Positions 43,956 to 52,490 of a stretch of DNA of 64,000 nucleotides are shown here, one piece after another. The number at the start of each line of letters is the position of its first letter. Position 1 is the first letter of the stretch. This DNA is from Kitasatospora sp. NBC_00240 (GTDB lineage: Bacteria > Actinomycetota > Actinomycetes > Streptomycetales > Streptomycetaceae): assembly GCF_026342405.1 (NCBI RefSeq), contig NZ_JAPEMU010000001.1, forward strand, positions 7,626,001 to 7,690,000. The letters run 5' to 3'. The translations under genes and the position numbers were made by a program. The notes below the pieces were generated by a model. The model made no database searches. It saw only the letters and a list, made by a program, of their open reading frames with translations, and was not told where the DNA came from.

Positions 43956-44708
43956 CTAGGACGCCGACGTGCGCCGGAGCAGCAGGGTGACGAAACCGAG
44001 CGTCCCCCGGTAGCCGTGCAGCCATTCGGCGCGGTGGACGTCGGCCGCCTCCAGGGCGGCCGCGCTGTCCGGGTGCTCCGGGTGGTCCAGGGCCCACTCG
44101 GACAGCGAGCCCGTCCAGGACAACTCGTAGTCGTCCCACTCCTGCCGGCTGCTGACATGGCCGTGGACGGGCGTCCAGCCCTCGGCCCGCACCAGGTCCA
44201 GGGTGCCGGCCAGGTCGGTGAACTCCTCGCGGGTCGCGCCCAGCGCGTCCAGCGCCTCCTGCGCCGGCTCGCGCTCCCAGAAGGCGTCGCCGACCAGGAG
44301 CCGCCCACCGGGCGCCAGGTGCCGCCCGGCCGCCGCGAGGGTGGGCGCCAGCCCCCCGAACGCGTGCGTGGCGCCGATGCTCAGCACCAGGTCGAAGGGC
44401 TCCTTGGTGGTGAACTCCGCCGCGTCCCGGTGGTGCAGGCCGATCCGCCGCTCCAGCCCCATCGCCTGCGCGGTCTGCCGGGCCCGGTCCAGGGCGGTCG
44501 CGTCCAGATCGACCCCCACCGCCTGCCACCGGGGCTTCGCCGCCAGCGTCCGCAGCAGCCAGCCGGCCTCCCCGCAGCCCAGGTCGAGCACCCGCCCGGC
44601 CTCGGGCCGCGCGGCCCGGGCGAGCAGCCGGGCCACCGCCTCGTCGGTGATCGGCGCGGCGATCGGATGGTCGATATGGGCGATGCGGGAGATCGTCTGG
44701 CGGTCCAT
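43956..44708 (-). CDS. class I SAM-dependent methyltransferase
   Basis: A 250-residue Rossmann-fold methyltransferase. Motif I is VLDLGCGEAGWLLRTL at about 41-56, then VGVDLDATALDRAR (acidic loop), DLVLSIGATHAFGG (motif IV) and LAPGGRLLVGDAFWERE (motif VI). Its SAM-binding residues are intact. The substrate is unknown; the family includes small-molecule and cyclopropane-synthase-like members. Only a weak ribosome site precedes the ATG. Confidence 0.88.
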   Translation of the reverse strand: MDRQTISRIAHIDHPIAAPITDEAVARLLARAARPEAGRVLDLGCGEAGWLLRTLAAKPRWQAVGVDLDATALDRARQTAQAMGLERRIGLHHRDAAEFTTKEPFDLVLSIGATHAFGGLAPTLAAAGRHLAPGGRLLVGDAFWEREPAQEALDALGATREEFTDLAGTLDLVRAEGWTPVHGHVSSRQEWDDYELSWTGSLSEWALDHPEHPDSAAALEAADVHRAEWLHGYRGTLGFVTLLLRRTSAS

Positions 44709-45223
44709 CCGGCCAGTGTCGCCCACCCGGCCCCCGCTCGTCCTCCCTTTTCGGGCCCCGGGCCGGGCGTGCCCCGAGGCGCTCCCGGTGGCGCCACCCG
44801 GCCCCGCGCGGCAGGCCCGACCCGGGTGGCCGCCGGCGGCGAGCGGCTCGGCCGGTCCTCAGGACCCTCCGGGCGGCGGGGAGCCGGGATCTCCCATGAG
44901 GTGGGCCCGGCCCGGCCGAACTCCTGGCCGCTCAGGCCGCCTTCGCGGTGCAGGCCAGCCGGGCCAGGGCGCCGCGCCAGGCAGCCGGCCGGCACCGGTG
45001 CGGAACCCCTCCCGCGAGGGCCGTCCCGACGGGTCGGCCGGCCTGGCCGGATGTCGGGTCGGCGCTGCTCCCGGAGACAACCGCGATCATGGGGAGAACG
45101 GGTTGCCGGCACTCGGCGAAGGCACCGTGAACGCATGCCGTCCGCAGGGGATCTGAGGGATCGACAAGCGCTCGGACGGTCCTCCGGGCGGGTTCCGGTT
45201 CGGGCGGGTTCCGGTTCGGGCGG
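44709..45223. other. 515-bp intergenic with a small 16-bp repeat
   Basis: No gene is supported. CGGGCGGGTTCCGGTT is repeated nearly three times at 45186-45232, running into the next gene's start region. A mildly less G+C-rich patch near 45075-45170 may be promoter sequence. Open frames here have Arg/Pro-rich, unconserved products. Confidence 0.5.
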
Positions 45224-45562
45224 GTGCCGGGAAACAGCCTTGCTGTGCTCCCCGGCGGCGGCGAAGCCGGACCGGTGCCGGGACAGCGGAAGAGGAGACG
45301 TCACCAGGAGGAAGAGGCGCGGCGGGCCGCCGAACGCTTCGCGCCCGCTCAGGGCCGGTGGGAGGTCATCTTCTCCACCCAGGACGAGGCGCAGTGGCAG
45401 GAGCGGCTCCGCGTGCTCCGGGCGACGGACACCCGGATCGACTGGTCGGCGGTGCGGATCGACATCCTCTGCGGGCGGGTGGTCCAGCCGACCACCTACC
45501 AGCTCAGCCGGTTCGTGCCGGCGGCCGATACCGGCCAGGGCCAGGACGCCTTCGAGCACTGA
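45224..45562 (+). CDS. small hypothetical protein, start uncertain
   Basis: The last 75 residues look like a real soluble domain (RWEVIFSTQDEAQWQERLRVLRATDTRIDWSAVRIDIL, then GRVVQPTTYQLSRFVP), with normal codon bias and an intact stop. The N-terminal part is basic (RKRRRHQEEEARRAAERF). GTGs at 45224 and 45275 are both in frame, and neither has a good ribosome site. I know no function. It converges on the HpnB-type gene. Confidence 0.6.
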   Translation: MPGNSLAVLPGGGEAGPVPGQRKRRRHQEEEARRAAERFAPAQGRWEVIFSTQDEAQWQERLRVLRATDTRIDWSAVRIDILCGRVVQPTTYQLSRFVPAADTGQGQDAFEH

Positions 45563-45677
45563 TCCGGGGCCGGGCGCCGGGGCGGTCGGTGACGTCCCGG
45601 GAGCGTACGAGCGCGGGTCGGTGCGGTCCGGACGGTCGCGGGCGCCCGCGACCGGCCTGCCCGCACCCGCCGGGCGA

Positions 45678-46850
45678 TCAGTTGTCGGGCAGGCCCTGGT
45701 ACGTCCGGCCCTTCCAGGCCGCGCCCCGGCCGCGCCGGTGCTGCACCGCCGAGTCGACCGTCATCAGCAGGTACAGGAACGCGGTGAACGGCAGCAGCGG
45801 CGCGGCCAGGGTCGGCCGACCGTAGTAGCGCAGCATCGGCAGGTACGTCCCCGCCATCAGCGCCCAGGCGGCCGCGCCCGCCGCCGCCACGTCCGGCCGC
45901 CACGCCGCGAGCCCCGCCACGGTCGCGGTCGGCGGCACCAGGTAGACCAGGCCCAGGCCGAGCACCGTACCGAGCAGCAGCGCGGGCGAGTGCCGCAACT
46001 GCGCGTACGCGCTGCGCGAGACCATCCGCCAGAGCGGCGCCAGCCCCGGGTAAGGCCGCACGCTGTCCACCTGTTCGGCGAGGCCCAGCCAGATCCGCCC
46101 GCCGGAGGCCTTCACCGCCTTGGCGAGCGACACGTCGTCGATCACCGCCCCGCGGATCGCCGCCACCCCGCCGGCGCGTTCCAGGGCGTCCGCGCGCACC
46201 AGGGTGCAGCCGCCGGCGGCCGCCGCCGTCCGGCTGCCCGGCCGGTTGCTCCGGCGGAAGGGGTAGAGCTGGGCGAAGAAGTAGACGAAGGCGGGCACGA
46301 TCAGCCGCTCCCAGCGGGTGCTCACCCGCAGCCGGGCCATCTGCGAGACCAGGTCGAGATCGGCGCTCTCGGCGGCCGACACCAGCTCGGCCAGCGACCG
46401 CGGGCCGTGCGCGATGTCGGCGTCGGTGAGCAGCAGATAGGCGGGCCGGTCCGCCCCCGGCGCGGCGACGGCCAGCTCGACCCCGTGCCGCAGCGCCCAG
46501 AGCTTCCCCGTCCAGCCGGCCGGCAGCGGCGGCGGGGCCGTGACGGTGAGCGGCAGGGTGCCGGCGCCGGCCAGGCCGGCCGCGAGCTCGGCCGTGCCGT
46601 CGCCGCTGTGGTCGTCGACCAGGATCACCCGGGCCCGGCCGGGGTACTCCTGCGCCAGCAGCCCGGGCAGGGTGAGCGGCAGGACGTCGGCCTCGTCCCG
46701 GGCCGGGACCACGATCGCCACGTCCGGCCAGCGGGCCGGCGCGCCGCGCTCCGGCAGTCTCACGTCGGTGCGCCAGAAGAACCCGTGGCAGCAGGTCAGC
46801 CAGAGCCAGACCAGCAGGGACAGCAGGGAGACCCACAGCAGGACCGTCAC
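45678..46850 (-). CDS. HpnB-type GT2 glycosyltransferase
   Basis: A 390-residue membrane-associated GT2 enzyme of the hopanoid-biosynthesis HpnB type. An N-terminal helix (about 4-24) is followed by the GT-A core with VAIVVPARDEADVLPLTLPGLLAQEYPG, LVDDHSGDGTAEL, LLLTDADIAHGP (DxD) and a DDVSL acceptor motif, then three C-terminal membrane helices. GTG start. No squalene or hopene genes are in the window, so a hopanoid role is by family only. It may decorate another lipid. Confidence 0.88.
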   Translation of the reverse strand: MTVLLWVSLLSLLVWLWLTCCHGFFWRTDVRLPERGAPARWPDVAIVVPARDEADVLPLTLPGLLAQEYPGRARVILVDDHSGDGTAELAAGLAGAGTLPLTVTAPPPLPAGWTGKLWALRHGVELAVAAPGADRPAYLLLTDADIAHGPRSLAELVSAAESADLDLVSQMARLRVSTRWERLIVPAFVYFFAQLYPFRRSNRPGSRTAAAAGGCTLVRADALERAGGVAAIRGAVIDDVSLAKAVKASGGRIWLGLAEQVDSVRPYPGLAPLWRMVSRSAYAQLRHSPALLLGTVLGLGLVYLVPPTATVAGLAAWRPDVAAAGAAAWALMAGTYLPMLRYYGRPTLAAPLLPFTAFLYLLMTVDSAVQHRRGRGAAWKGRTYQGLPDN

Positions 46851-46907
46851 CCGGGCAGTCTGCCGTACCGGGGGCCGCCGGGGGTGGATCGACTAGAGTC
46901 GTTCCCC

Positions 46908-47720
46908 GTGAAGATCGCACTGCTGGACTCCGGAATCGGCCTGCTGGCGGCGGCCGCCGCGCTGCGTACCCTTCGGCCCGACGTGGACCTGGTGCTCTCC
47001 TCGGACCCGGACGGCATGCCCTGGGGCCCGCGTACGCCGGCGGGCGTCGCGGAGCGCGCGCTCGCCTGCGCGCGGGCGGCCGCGGCGTACGAGCCGGACG
47101 CGCTGGTGGTCGCCTGCAACACCGCCTCCGTCCACGCGCTGGAGGCGCTACGGGCGGACCTCGAGCCCGGACTGCCGGTGATCGGTACCGTCCCGGCGGT
47201 CAAGCCCGCCGTCGCGGCCGGCCGGCCGGTGGCGATCTGGGCCACCCCGCTCACCACCGGCAGCCCGTACCAGCGGGGCCTGATCCGTGACTTCGCCGGC
47301 CGGACCGCCGTCACCGAGGTGGCCTGCCCGGGCCTCGCGGACGCGGTGGAGCGCGGCGACGACGCGGCGATCGACGCCGCCGTGGCCGCGGCCGCCGCGC
47401 TGACCCCGGCGGGCACGGCGGTGATCGTGCTCGGCTGCACCCACTACGAACTGGTCGCCGAGCGGATCCGGGCCGCGGTGGCTCCCACCGCCGCCCCCGA
47501 CCTCGAGCTGCACGGTTCGGCCGGCGCGGTCGCCGCCCAGGCGCTGCGCCGGATCGCCGACCGCGACCCGGTCCGTGCCGCTCAGGCGGGCAACGGCGGC
47601 CTCACGGTGCTGCACAGCGGCCGGCCGGCCGATCTCAGCCCCGTCGCGGCCCGCTATCCCGAGGGTCGCCTGGTGGCCGCGCCGGCCCAGGCCCAAGCAC
47701 CGGCGCCGGCCCGGGCCTGA
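46908..47720 (+). CDS. aspartate/glutamate racemase family protein
   Basis: A 270-residue MurI-like racemase fold protein. The two catalytic cysteine loops are VACNTASVHALE (about 67-78) and LGCTHYELVAERI (about 173-185). The N-terminal LLDSGIGLLAAAAAL replaces the usual DSGxGG loop, so it is probably a paralogue of true glutamate racemase. The GTG start lies 8 bases after a TAGAGT box with no ribosome site, so the mRNA is probably leaderless. It is divergent from the HpnB-type gene. Confidence 0.86.
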   Translation: MKIALLDSGIGLLAAAAALRTLRPDVDLVLSSDPDGMPWGPRTPAGVAERALACARAAAAYEPDALVVACNTASVHALEALRADLEPGLPVIGTVPAVKPAVAAGRPVAIWATPLTTGSPYQRGLIRDFAGRTAVTEVACPGLADAVERGDDAAIDAAVAAAAALTPAGTAVIVLGCTHYELVAERIRAAVAPTAAPDLELHGSAGAVAAQALRRIADRDPVRAAQAGNGGLTVLHSGRPADLSPVAARYPEGRLVAAPAQAQAPAPARA

Positions 47721-47766
47721 CCGGCCGCCGGCGCGAGCCCCCGCCGGTCACCGGCCACGTCCGGGC

Positions 47767-48915
47767 TCAGGCCACCGACTGCCCCCGCCAGCGGCGGTAG
47801 GCCGGCTCCAGCCCCGACAGGATGGTGTCGAAGCGCCGCGCACTGGTCGTGGAGTCCACCTGGAGGCGGCTGATCTGCAGCGGGTGCCCCGGCAGCCGCG
47901 GCCCGAGCCGGTGGTCGGACAGGAAGCCGAGCCGGTAGCCCAGCTCGTCCAGCACCGCCTCGGCCCGGGGGTCGTGGCCGCCGTCCGGGTACGCGAACGC
48001 CACCGGCGGCTCGCCGAGCCAGCGGGTCAGGGCGTCGTGCGCACCGGTGATCTCGGCCCGGACGGTCGCCGCGTCGCAGCGTCCCAGACACGGGTGCCCC
48101 TGGGTGTGGTTGCCGATCGCCACCCGGGCGTCGCGCAACGCCAGCAGGTCCTCCGGGGTGAGCTGGTCCTGGCGCGGCGGCCGGCGGTGGGCGCTGACCC
48201 GGAGCTCCTGCAGGCTGCGGCGGCGGTCCGGGTCGGGCAGCGACTTGAGCCGCGGCAGCAACTGGGACGGCCGGTCGGTGCAGATCGAGCGCGCCCGCCC
48301 GCCGTGCCGGGCGAGGAAGGCCGCCTCGTGCCACCAGAACGGGCGGTCCGTCCCGATCAGCTCGGAGATCACGAACGCCGCGGCCGGGATGCCCCGCCGG
48401 GTGAGTTCGGGCAGGGCGTGGGTCAGCACGCTGCGGTCGGCGTCGTCGAAGGTGATCAGCACGCTGCGCGGCGGCAGCGGCCGCTGTTCGGCCACGGCAC
48501 GCTGGACGGCCTCCAGCGAGACCGGTACGGCGAGCCGACGCAGCCGGTCCAGCTGGGCGCCGAACGAGCGCGGGTCGGTCACCCCGTGGTAGGCGAGCAC
48601 GGCCAGCCGCTGGGCGGCCCGGGCCCGGAACAGCGGCTGGACGGGTGCGAAGCGCAGCCAGTCGCCGGGCCGGCCGAGGTGCGGGCCGTGCCCGTCGGCG
48701 TGGTCGGGCCGGCCGGTGCCGACGCCCGTCGCCGCAGGGCGCACCGGATCGGGACGCACCGGATCGGGACGCGTCGGAGCGCCGACCGTCGGGCCGGGTG
48801 AGCCGGCCGGCCGTGCTCGGCCGGGCAGCCCGGACAGCCCGGACAGCCCGGACAGGCCGAGCGGCGCGAACGCCGACCCCAGGCCTCTGAGTCTCGTGGT
48901 CTCGGAATACGGCAC
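47767..48915 (-). CDS. polysaccharide deacetylase (NodB homology, CE4)
   Basis: A 382-residue CE4-type deacetylase expected to remove N-acetyl groups from a surface glycan. The motifs are ITFDDADRS (catalytic and metal Asp), GNHTQGHPCLG (metal HxxxH) and AYPDGGHDPRAE. The first 75 residues are a variable Pro/Gly/Arg-rich leader containing LSGLSGLSGL and RPDPVRPDPVR, encoded by short tandem DNA repeats. No signal peptide is visible. GTG start with AGGGGGA upstream. Confidence 0.9.
   Translation of the reverse strand: MPYSETTRLRGLGSAFAPLGLSGLSGLSGLPGRARPAGSPGPTVGAPTRPDPVRPDPVRPAATGVGTGRPDHADGHGPHLGRPGDWLRFAPVQPLFRARAAQRLAVLAYHGVTDPRSFGAQLDRLRRLAVPVSLEAVQRAVAEQRPLPPRSVLITFDDADRSVLTHALPELTRRGIPAAAFVISELIGTDRPFWWHEAAFLARHGGRARSICTDRPSQLLPRLKSLPDPDRRRSLQELRVSAHRRPPRQDQLTPEDLLALRDARVAIGNHTQGHPCLGRCDAATVRAEITGAHDALTRWLGEPPVAFAYPDGGHDPRAEAVLDELGYRLGFLSDHRLGPRLPGHPLQISRLQVDSTTSARRFDTILSGLEPAYRRWRGQSVA
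48741..48855 (-). repeat. short tandem repeats in the deacetylase 5' coding region
   Basis: A 15-bp unit GCACCGGATCGGGAC occurs twice (48741-48770) and a 9-bp unit CCCGGACAG three times (48829-48855). Both periods are multiples of three, so copy number can vary without breaking the frame. Confidence 0.8.
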
Positions 48916-49224
48916 GGTTCCCCCTCGATCGCCCACGCGGCGTGGCGGTACCGTCGGAGGGCTGAGCCTGGCCTCCGACACCTGGGCGCGGCGGCTCCGC
49001 CCCCTGGTTCTCCGGTCCTCGGCGGGGACTCCCAACCCGTACCGCGGACGGCTCCTGGATCGCTCGATGTAGGGGAGACCGATACGGGCCGAGGATGGTT
49101 GTACCGTCCGGGGCCCGATTTTCGGACGGGTCGGGCGGGGCCGCCGTGGCGCGGGCGGCGGTGTGCGGCCCGGTCGCGTACGCAGGGGCTGCTCCCGGGG
49201 CCGGGCGGATGTACCTTGGGTCTC
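48916..49224. other. 309-bp divergent spacer
   Basis: This region lies between the deacetylase gene (minus) and the two-helix membrane protein gene (plus). It has a less G+C-rich stretch (49075-49130) suited to promoters. A TACCTT box 8 bases before the membrane-protein ATG suggests a leaderless start. Nothing else is recognised. Confidence 0.4.
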
Positions 49225-49497
49225 ATGGCAGACGCGGACCATGATCATTCTTTGACCCAGCCGCTCTCCCGGGCCGCCCGGCTCTGGAGCGGAGGGGCCC
49301 TGCACCGTCACCAGCTCCCGCTGACCGTGGTCGGGCTGGCCTGCCTGGCGGTCGGGATCGTGGTCGCCGTGGCCGTCCCCGACACCGACGGGCCGGCCTG
49401 GGTGATGGCCGTCGCCGGCTGCCTGGCCGCCGGGGTGCTGCTGCTCGGCCGGATCGCCTTCACGGTGCTCCGCCACGGGCGTGGCGTGACCCTCTGA
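49225..49497 (+). CDS. small two-helix membrane protein
   Basis: A 90-residue protein with an N-terminal polar part (MADADHDHSLTQPLSR) and two membrane helices, PLTVVGLACLAVGIVVAVAV (about 32-51) and WVMAVAGCLAAGVLLLGRIAF (about 58-78). No domain known to me. A Streptomyces-type hypothetical. Confidence 0.65.
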   Translation: MADADHDHSLTQPLSRAARLWSGGALHRHQLPLTVVGLACLAVGIVVAVAVPDTDGPAWVMAVAGCLAAGVLLLGRIAFTVLRHGRGVTL

Positions 49498-49798
49498 TCC
49501 CACCGCCCGACCACCCTCCCGCCGGGACCTCCTGCGGCGGGACGGCCTGCCGCGACCCGCGGCCCTCCGGACGGGGACCGGCCGGCAACGGCACGGCCGG
49601 CTGAAACCGGCCGGATCGAAGGAAATCGAAGGAAGCAGCAGAACCGGCCGGTTTTCGGACGGTCTCCGCCCTTCTTCCGCATCCCCCCGGCCGGCGCGCC
49701 CACCTCCCCCTACTGTGAAACCGGCCCCGCGCACCGACCACCGTCGGGAGCCGGACCGGTCGACGGCGCCGGGAGGGTGCCGCGCAGGGGGGAGCGCG
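49498..49798. other. 301-bp spacer with AACCGGCCGG motifs
   Basis: AACCGGCCGGTT (49642-49653) is a perfect 12-bp palindrome, and AAACCGGCCGG recurs about 35 bases upstream. Between them lies a doubled ATCGAAGGAA. This could be an operator region for the sugar-transferase unit. No gene seen. Confidence 0.4.
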
Positions 49799-49942
49799 AT
49801 GCGTACGACCACGGCGGCCCGGACGCCCGCAGGGCCCCGCGTCCCGGCCGGACGCCGGCCCGTCCGGCGCACCGCCGCCACCACCACCGCCGCCGCGACC
49901 GGCCGGCCCGGGACGACCGCCACCGGCCGGATCGAGCGATGA
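49799..49942 (+). CDS. possible 47-aa coupled leader ORF
   Basis: ATG with GGGGGGAG 5 bases upstream opens a 47-codon frame whose TGA overlaps the sugar-transferase ATG (ATGA). The product is Thr/Arg/Ala-rich and disordered. The excellent ribosome site and overlap suggest translational coupling, since the sugar-transferase start itself has no ribosome site. The peptide itself may not matter. Confidence 0.35.
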   Translation: MRTTTAARTPAGPRVPAGRRPVRRTAATTTAAATGRPGTTATGRIER

Positions 49943-50553
49943 AACGCGCCGGGGACCTTGCGATCACCGCACTGGCCGGGGTCACCGCGATCCCGTTGGG
50001 CCTGCTGATCGCCGTCCTGATCCGCTGCACCACCGGCGGCCCGGTGCTCGTCCGTCGGGCCGGCAGCGGCCGGCACGGCCGCCCGTTCGAGATCCTGACC
50101 TTCCGCACCACCCGCGAGGCCCGCGTCCAGGACGGGCCCGCCGCCCGGACCACCCGCCTGGGCGCCCTGCTGCGCCGCACCGGCCTGGAGCAGCTCCCGC
50201 AGCTCTGGAACGTGGTCCGCGGCGAGATGGCAGTGGTCGGGCCCCGGCCCGGCCCGCCGGAGCAGGCCCCGCAGCACGCACCCCACCGGTCGGGCAGGCT
50301 CGCCGTCCGGCCCGGCCTCACCGGCTGGGCCCAGGTCGGCGGGCGCACCGGGATCAGCCGGTCGCAGCGCCTCGAACGTGACCTCTGGTACGTCGAGCAC
50401 CGCTCTCTCCGGCTCGACCTGCGGATTCTGGCGCTGACCGTGAAGCTGCTGCTGCGCCCGGGCGGCGGCCCGGTATCCGGCGCGGCCGTACCGGCCGCGC
50501 CCGCGCCGCAGGCCGCCGTCCGGTCCGAGGAGAGTGCCCGGCCGCGCTCCTGA
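49939..50553 (+). CDS. short undecaprenyl-phosphate sugar transferase
   Basis: A 204-residue member of the bacterial sugar transferase family (WcaJ/PglC-type), which loads the first sugar phosphate on undecaprenyl phosphate. It has one N-terminal membrane segment, KRAGDLAITALAGVTAIPLGLLIAVLI. The catalytic domain has LGALLRRTGLEQLPQLWNVVRGEMAVVGPRPGPPEQ, PGLTGWAQVGGRTG and RDLWYVEHRSLRLDLRIL. The usual DE of the DExD catalytic site is hard to place: the segment ARTTRLGALLRRTGLEQLP keeps the final E. It lacks the long N-terminal membrane domain, as in the PglC form. Confidence 0.87.
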   Translation: MKRAGDLAITALAGVTAIPLGLLIAVLIRCTTGGPVLVRRAGSGRHGRPFEILTFRTTREARVQDGPAARTTRLGALLRRTGLEQLPQLWNVVRGEMAVVGPRPGPPEQAPQHAPHRSGRLAVRPGLTGWAQVGGRTGISRSQRLERDLWYVEHRSLRLDLRILALTVKLLLRPGGGPVSGAAVPAAPAPQAAVRSEESARPRS

Positions 50554-50643
50554 CCGGGCCCGACGCCCGAGGGTACCGAGCGGCCCGCAGCGGCGGAATG
50601 GCCCGGGGAGCCGGAATGACGGCATGTCACTTCGGTTCCTCCC

Positions 50644-50686
50644 GGGCCGCCGGGCCGCCGGGCCGCCGGGCCGCCGGGCCGCCGGG
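50644..50686 (+). repeat. 8-bp GGGCCGCC array, five copies
   Basis: Five perfect GGGCCGCC units and a partial sixth lie in the spacer before the NUDIX gene, a candidate slippage-prone locus. Confidence 0.85.
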
Positions 50687-50830
50687 CAACGGGTGCGGGC
50701 GGGTCGGCGCCGCGAGGTGCTGGGCCCGGCGTGGGCCGTCGGTGCTTCGGTGTTCGGCTCCGCTGCCCGGCCGCTGCCGCAAACGTGGCACCGGCCCCGC
50801 GCCGCGGCGGCCCGGGCGTAGGGTTCGGGC

Positions 50831-51328
50831 ATGGCTATTCCTCAGTTTCTCGCGGACCTCCGCTCGGTGGTCGGTACCCGGCTGCTCTGGCTGAACGGCG
50901 TCGGGGCCGTGATCGTCGGCGACGACGGACGGATCCTGCTCGGGCAGCGGGCGGACGACGGCCGGTGGTCGCTGATCGGGGGCATCCTCGACCCGGGCGA
51001 GCAGCCGGCCGACGGGCTGGTCCGGGAGGTGTTCGAGGAGGCCGGGGTGGTGGTCGTGCCCGAACTGCTGGCCTCGGTCACCGTCTCGCCGGTGGTGGAG
51101 TACCCCAACGGCGACCACAGTCAGTACCTCGAACTCACCTTCCGCTGCCGCGTGGTGGGCGGCGAGGCGCGGGTGAACGACGACGAGTCGCTGGACATCC
51201 GCTGGTTCGAGCCGGACGCCCTGCCCGACCTGGAGCCGCGCGTCCTCAACCGGCTGCGGCACGCCCTGGAGTGCAAGGGCGAGACCGCCTTCGTCCTGGA
51301 CGGTGCTCCGGAGGCGCTGGCCGGCTAG
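50831..51328 (+). CDS. NUDIX hydrolase
   Basis: A 165-residue pyrophosphohydrolase. The full NUDIX box (Gx5Ex7REVxEEAGV) lies at residues 51-73 with all metal-binding glutamates (GILDPGEQPADGLVREVFEE). Substrates of this group range from 8-oxo-dGTP to ADP-ribose or NDP-sugars; the sequence does not decide. It converges on the epimerase gene. Confidence 0.92.
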   Translation: MAIPQFLADLRSVVGTRLLWLNGVGAVIVGDDGRILLGQRADDGRWSLIGGILDPGEQPADGLVREVFEEAGVVVVPELLASVTVSPVVEYPNGDHSQYLELTFRCRVVGGEARVNDDESLDIRWFEPDALPDLEPRVLNRLRHALECKGETAFVLDGAPEALAG

Positions 51329-51403
51329 GCCGGGCACCGCCGGCGCTGCCGGCCCGGGCACCCCGATCCCGGTGCCCGGCCGCCGGATCCGCCGCGGCGG
51401 GGC

Positions 51404-52333
51404 TCAGAGCGTGGAGAACCATTCGGAGGTCCGTTCCAGCCCCTCGCGCAACGGCACCGGGACGACGGTCGGGAACAGCTCGCGCAGCCGGGAGCCGTCG
51501 GCCCGGGAGTCCCGGACGTCGCCCGGACGGGGAGCGGTGTGGGTGACCTCCAGCCGGTGGCCGAGCACCGACTCCAGCTCGCCGGCCAGCTCCAGCAGCG
51601 AAGTCCGGGAGCCGAAGCCCAGGTTCACCGGGTCGGGGTGCACCACCCGGCGCACCACCGCCTCGGTGATCACCTGGGCGACCGTCCCGACGTAGGTGAA
51701 GTCCCGGGTCTGCCGGCCGTCCCCGTGCACGGTCAGCGGCCGGCCGGCCATCGCGGCGGCCAGGAAGGCGGGGACGACCGCCGGGTACCCGGGGCCGGCG
51801 GGCTGCAGCGGCCCGAACACGTTGAAGAACCGCAGCGGCAGCACCCCGAGCCCGTAGCAGTGGTGGTACGCGCCGAGGTACGCCTCGGCGGCCAGCTTGG
51901 CGGCCGCGTGCGGGGTTCTCGGCGCGGCGCGCGCGGTCTCGCGTTCGGGCAGTTCGCGCTCGGTTCCGTGGACGGACGCGGAGGAAGCCGCCACGACGTG
52001 GACGCCGCCGACGCGGCGGGCGGCCTCCAGCACCTCCAGGGTGCCGGTGGCGTTGACGTGGTGGCCGGCCAGCGGGTCCGCCGCCGACCGGGATGCGGGC
52101 GGCAGGGCGGCCAGGTGAACCACCGCGTGCGCGCCCGCGAACGCCTCGTCGAGCAGCGCGGCGTCCAGGATGCTGCCCTCGTGCAGGGTGGCGGCGACGC
52201 CGGCGAGGTTGGTCCGGTCGCCGGCACTCAGGTCGTCCACGACCGCGACCTGCGAGATACCGGGGTGCGCCAGCAAGGTCCGGACCAGGTTGGCGCCGAT
52301 GAAGCCGGCTCCGCCGGTGACGACGACGCGCAT
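51404..52333 (-). CDS. NAD-dependent epimerase/dehydratase with altered active site
   Basis: A 309-residue extended SDR of the UDP-glucose 4-epimerase/dTDP-glucose dehydratase group. GGAGFIGANLV (7-17) binds NAD, VDDLSAG is the acidic strand end, and FFNVFGPLQPAG and GDGRQTRDFTYV match sugar-nucleotide sites. The catalytic Y-x3-K reads H142-A-A-A-K146, and the SSASVYG segment reads SSASVHG, so two conserved tyrosines are histidine. Activity may be lost or changed. It probably served NDP-sugar supply for the surface glycan genes nearby. Confidence 0.88.
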   Translation of the reverse strand: MRVVVTGGAGFIGANLVRTLLAHPGISQVAVVDDLSAGDRTNLAGVAATLHEGSILDAALLDEAFAGAHAVVHLAALPPASRSAADPLAGHHVNATGTLEVLEAARRVGGVHVVAASSASVHGTERELPERETARAAPRTPHAAAKLAAEAYLGAYHHCYGLGVLPLRFFNVFGPLQPAGPGYPAVVPAFLAAAMAGRPLTVHGDGRQTRDFTYVGTVAQVITEAVVRRVVHPDPVNLGFGSRTSLLELAGELESVLGHRLEVTHTAPRPGDVRDSRADGSRLRELFPTVVPVPLREGLERTSEWFSTL

Positions 52334-52490
52334 GGCCGAGGAACCCCCCTCTACCGCCGGAGCCCGGCGGGGTGCCGGACCTGGAGCCGATAGTAGCCGC
52401 GTGGTCACCCTTGGTGGGGTGGTTCGCCGACAACGGTGCCGTCCTGCCACCGCCAGCTCCGCGCGCGCGGCCGTCCGGGCGCCGTCCGGG

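Noticed and set aside
31958..52333. A secondary-metabolite biosynthetic gene cluster
   Set aside because: No polyketide, non-ribosomal peptide, terpene or RiPP core enzyme is present. The glycan genes are scattered in separate units.
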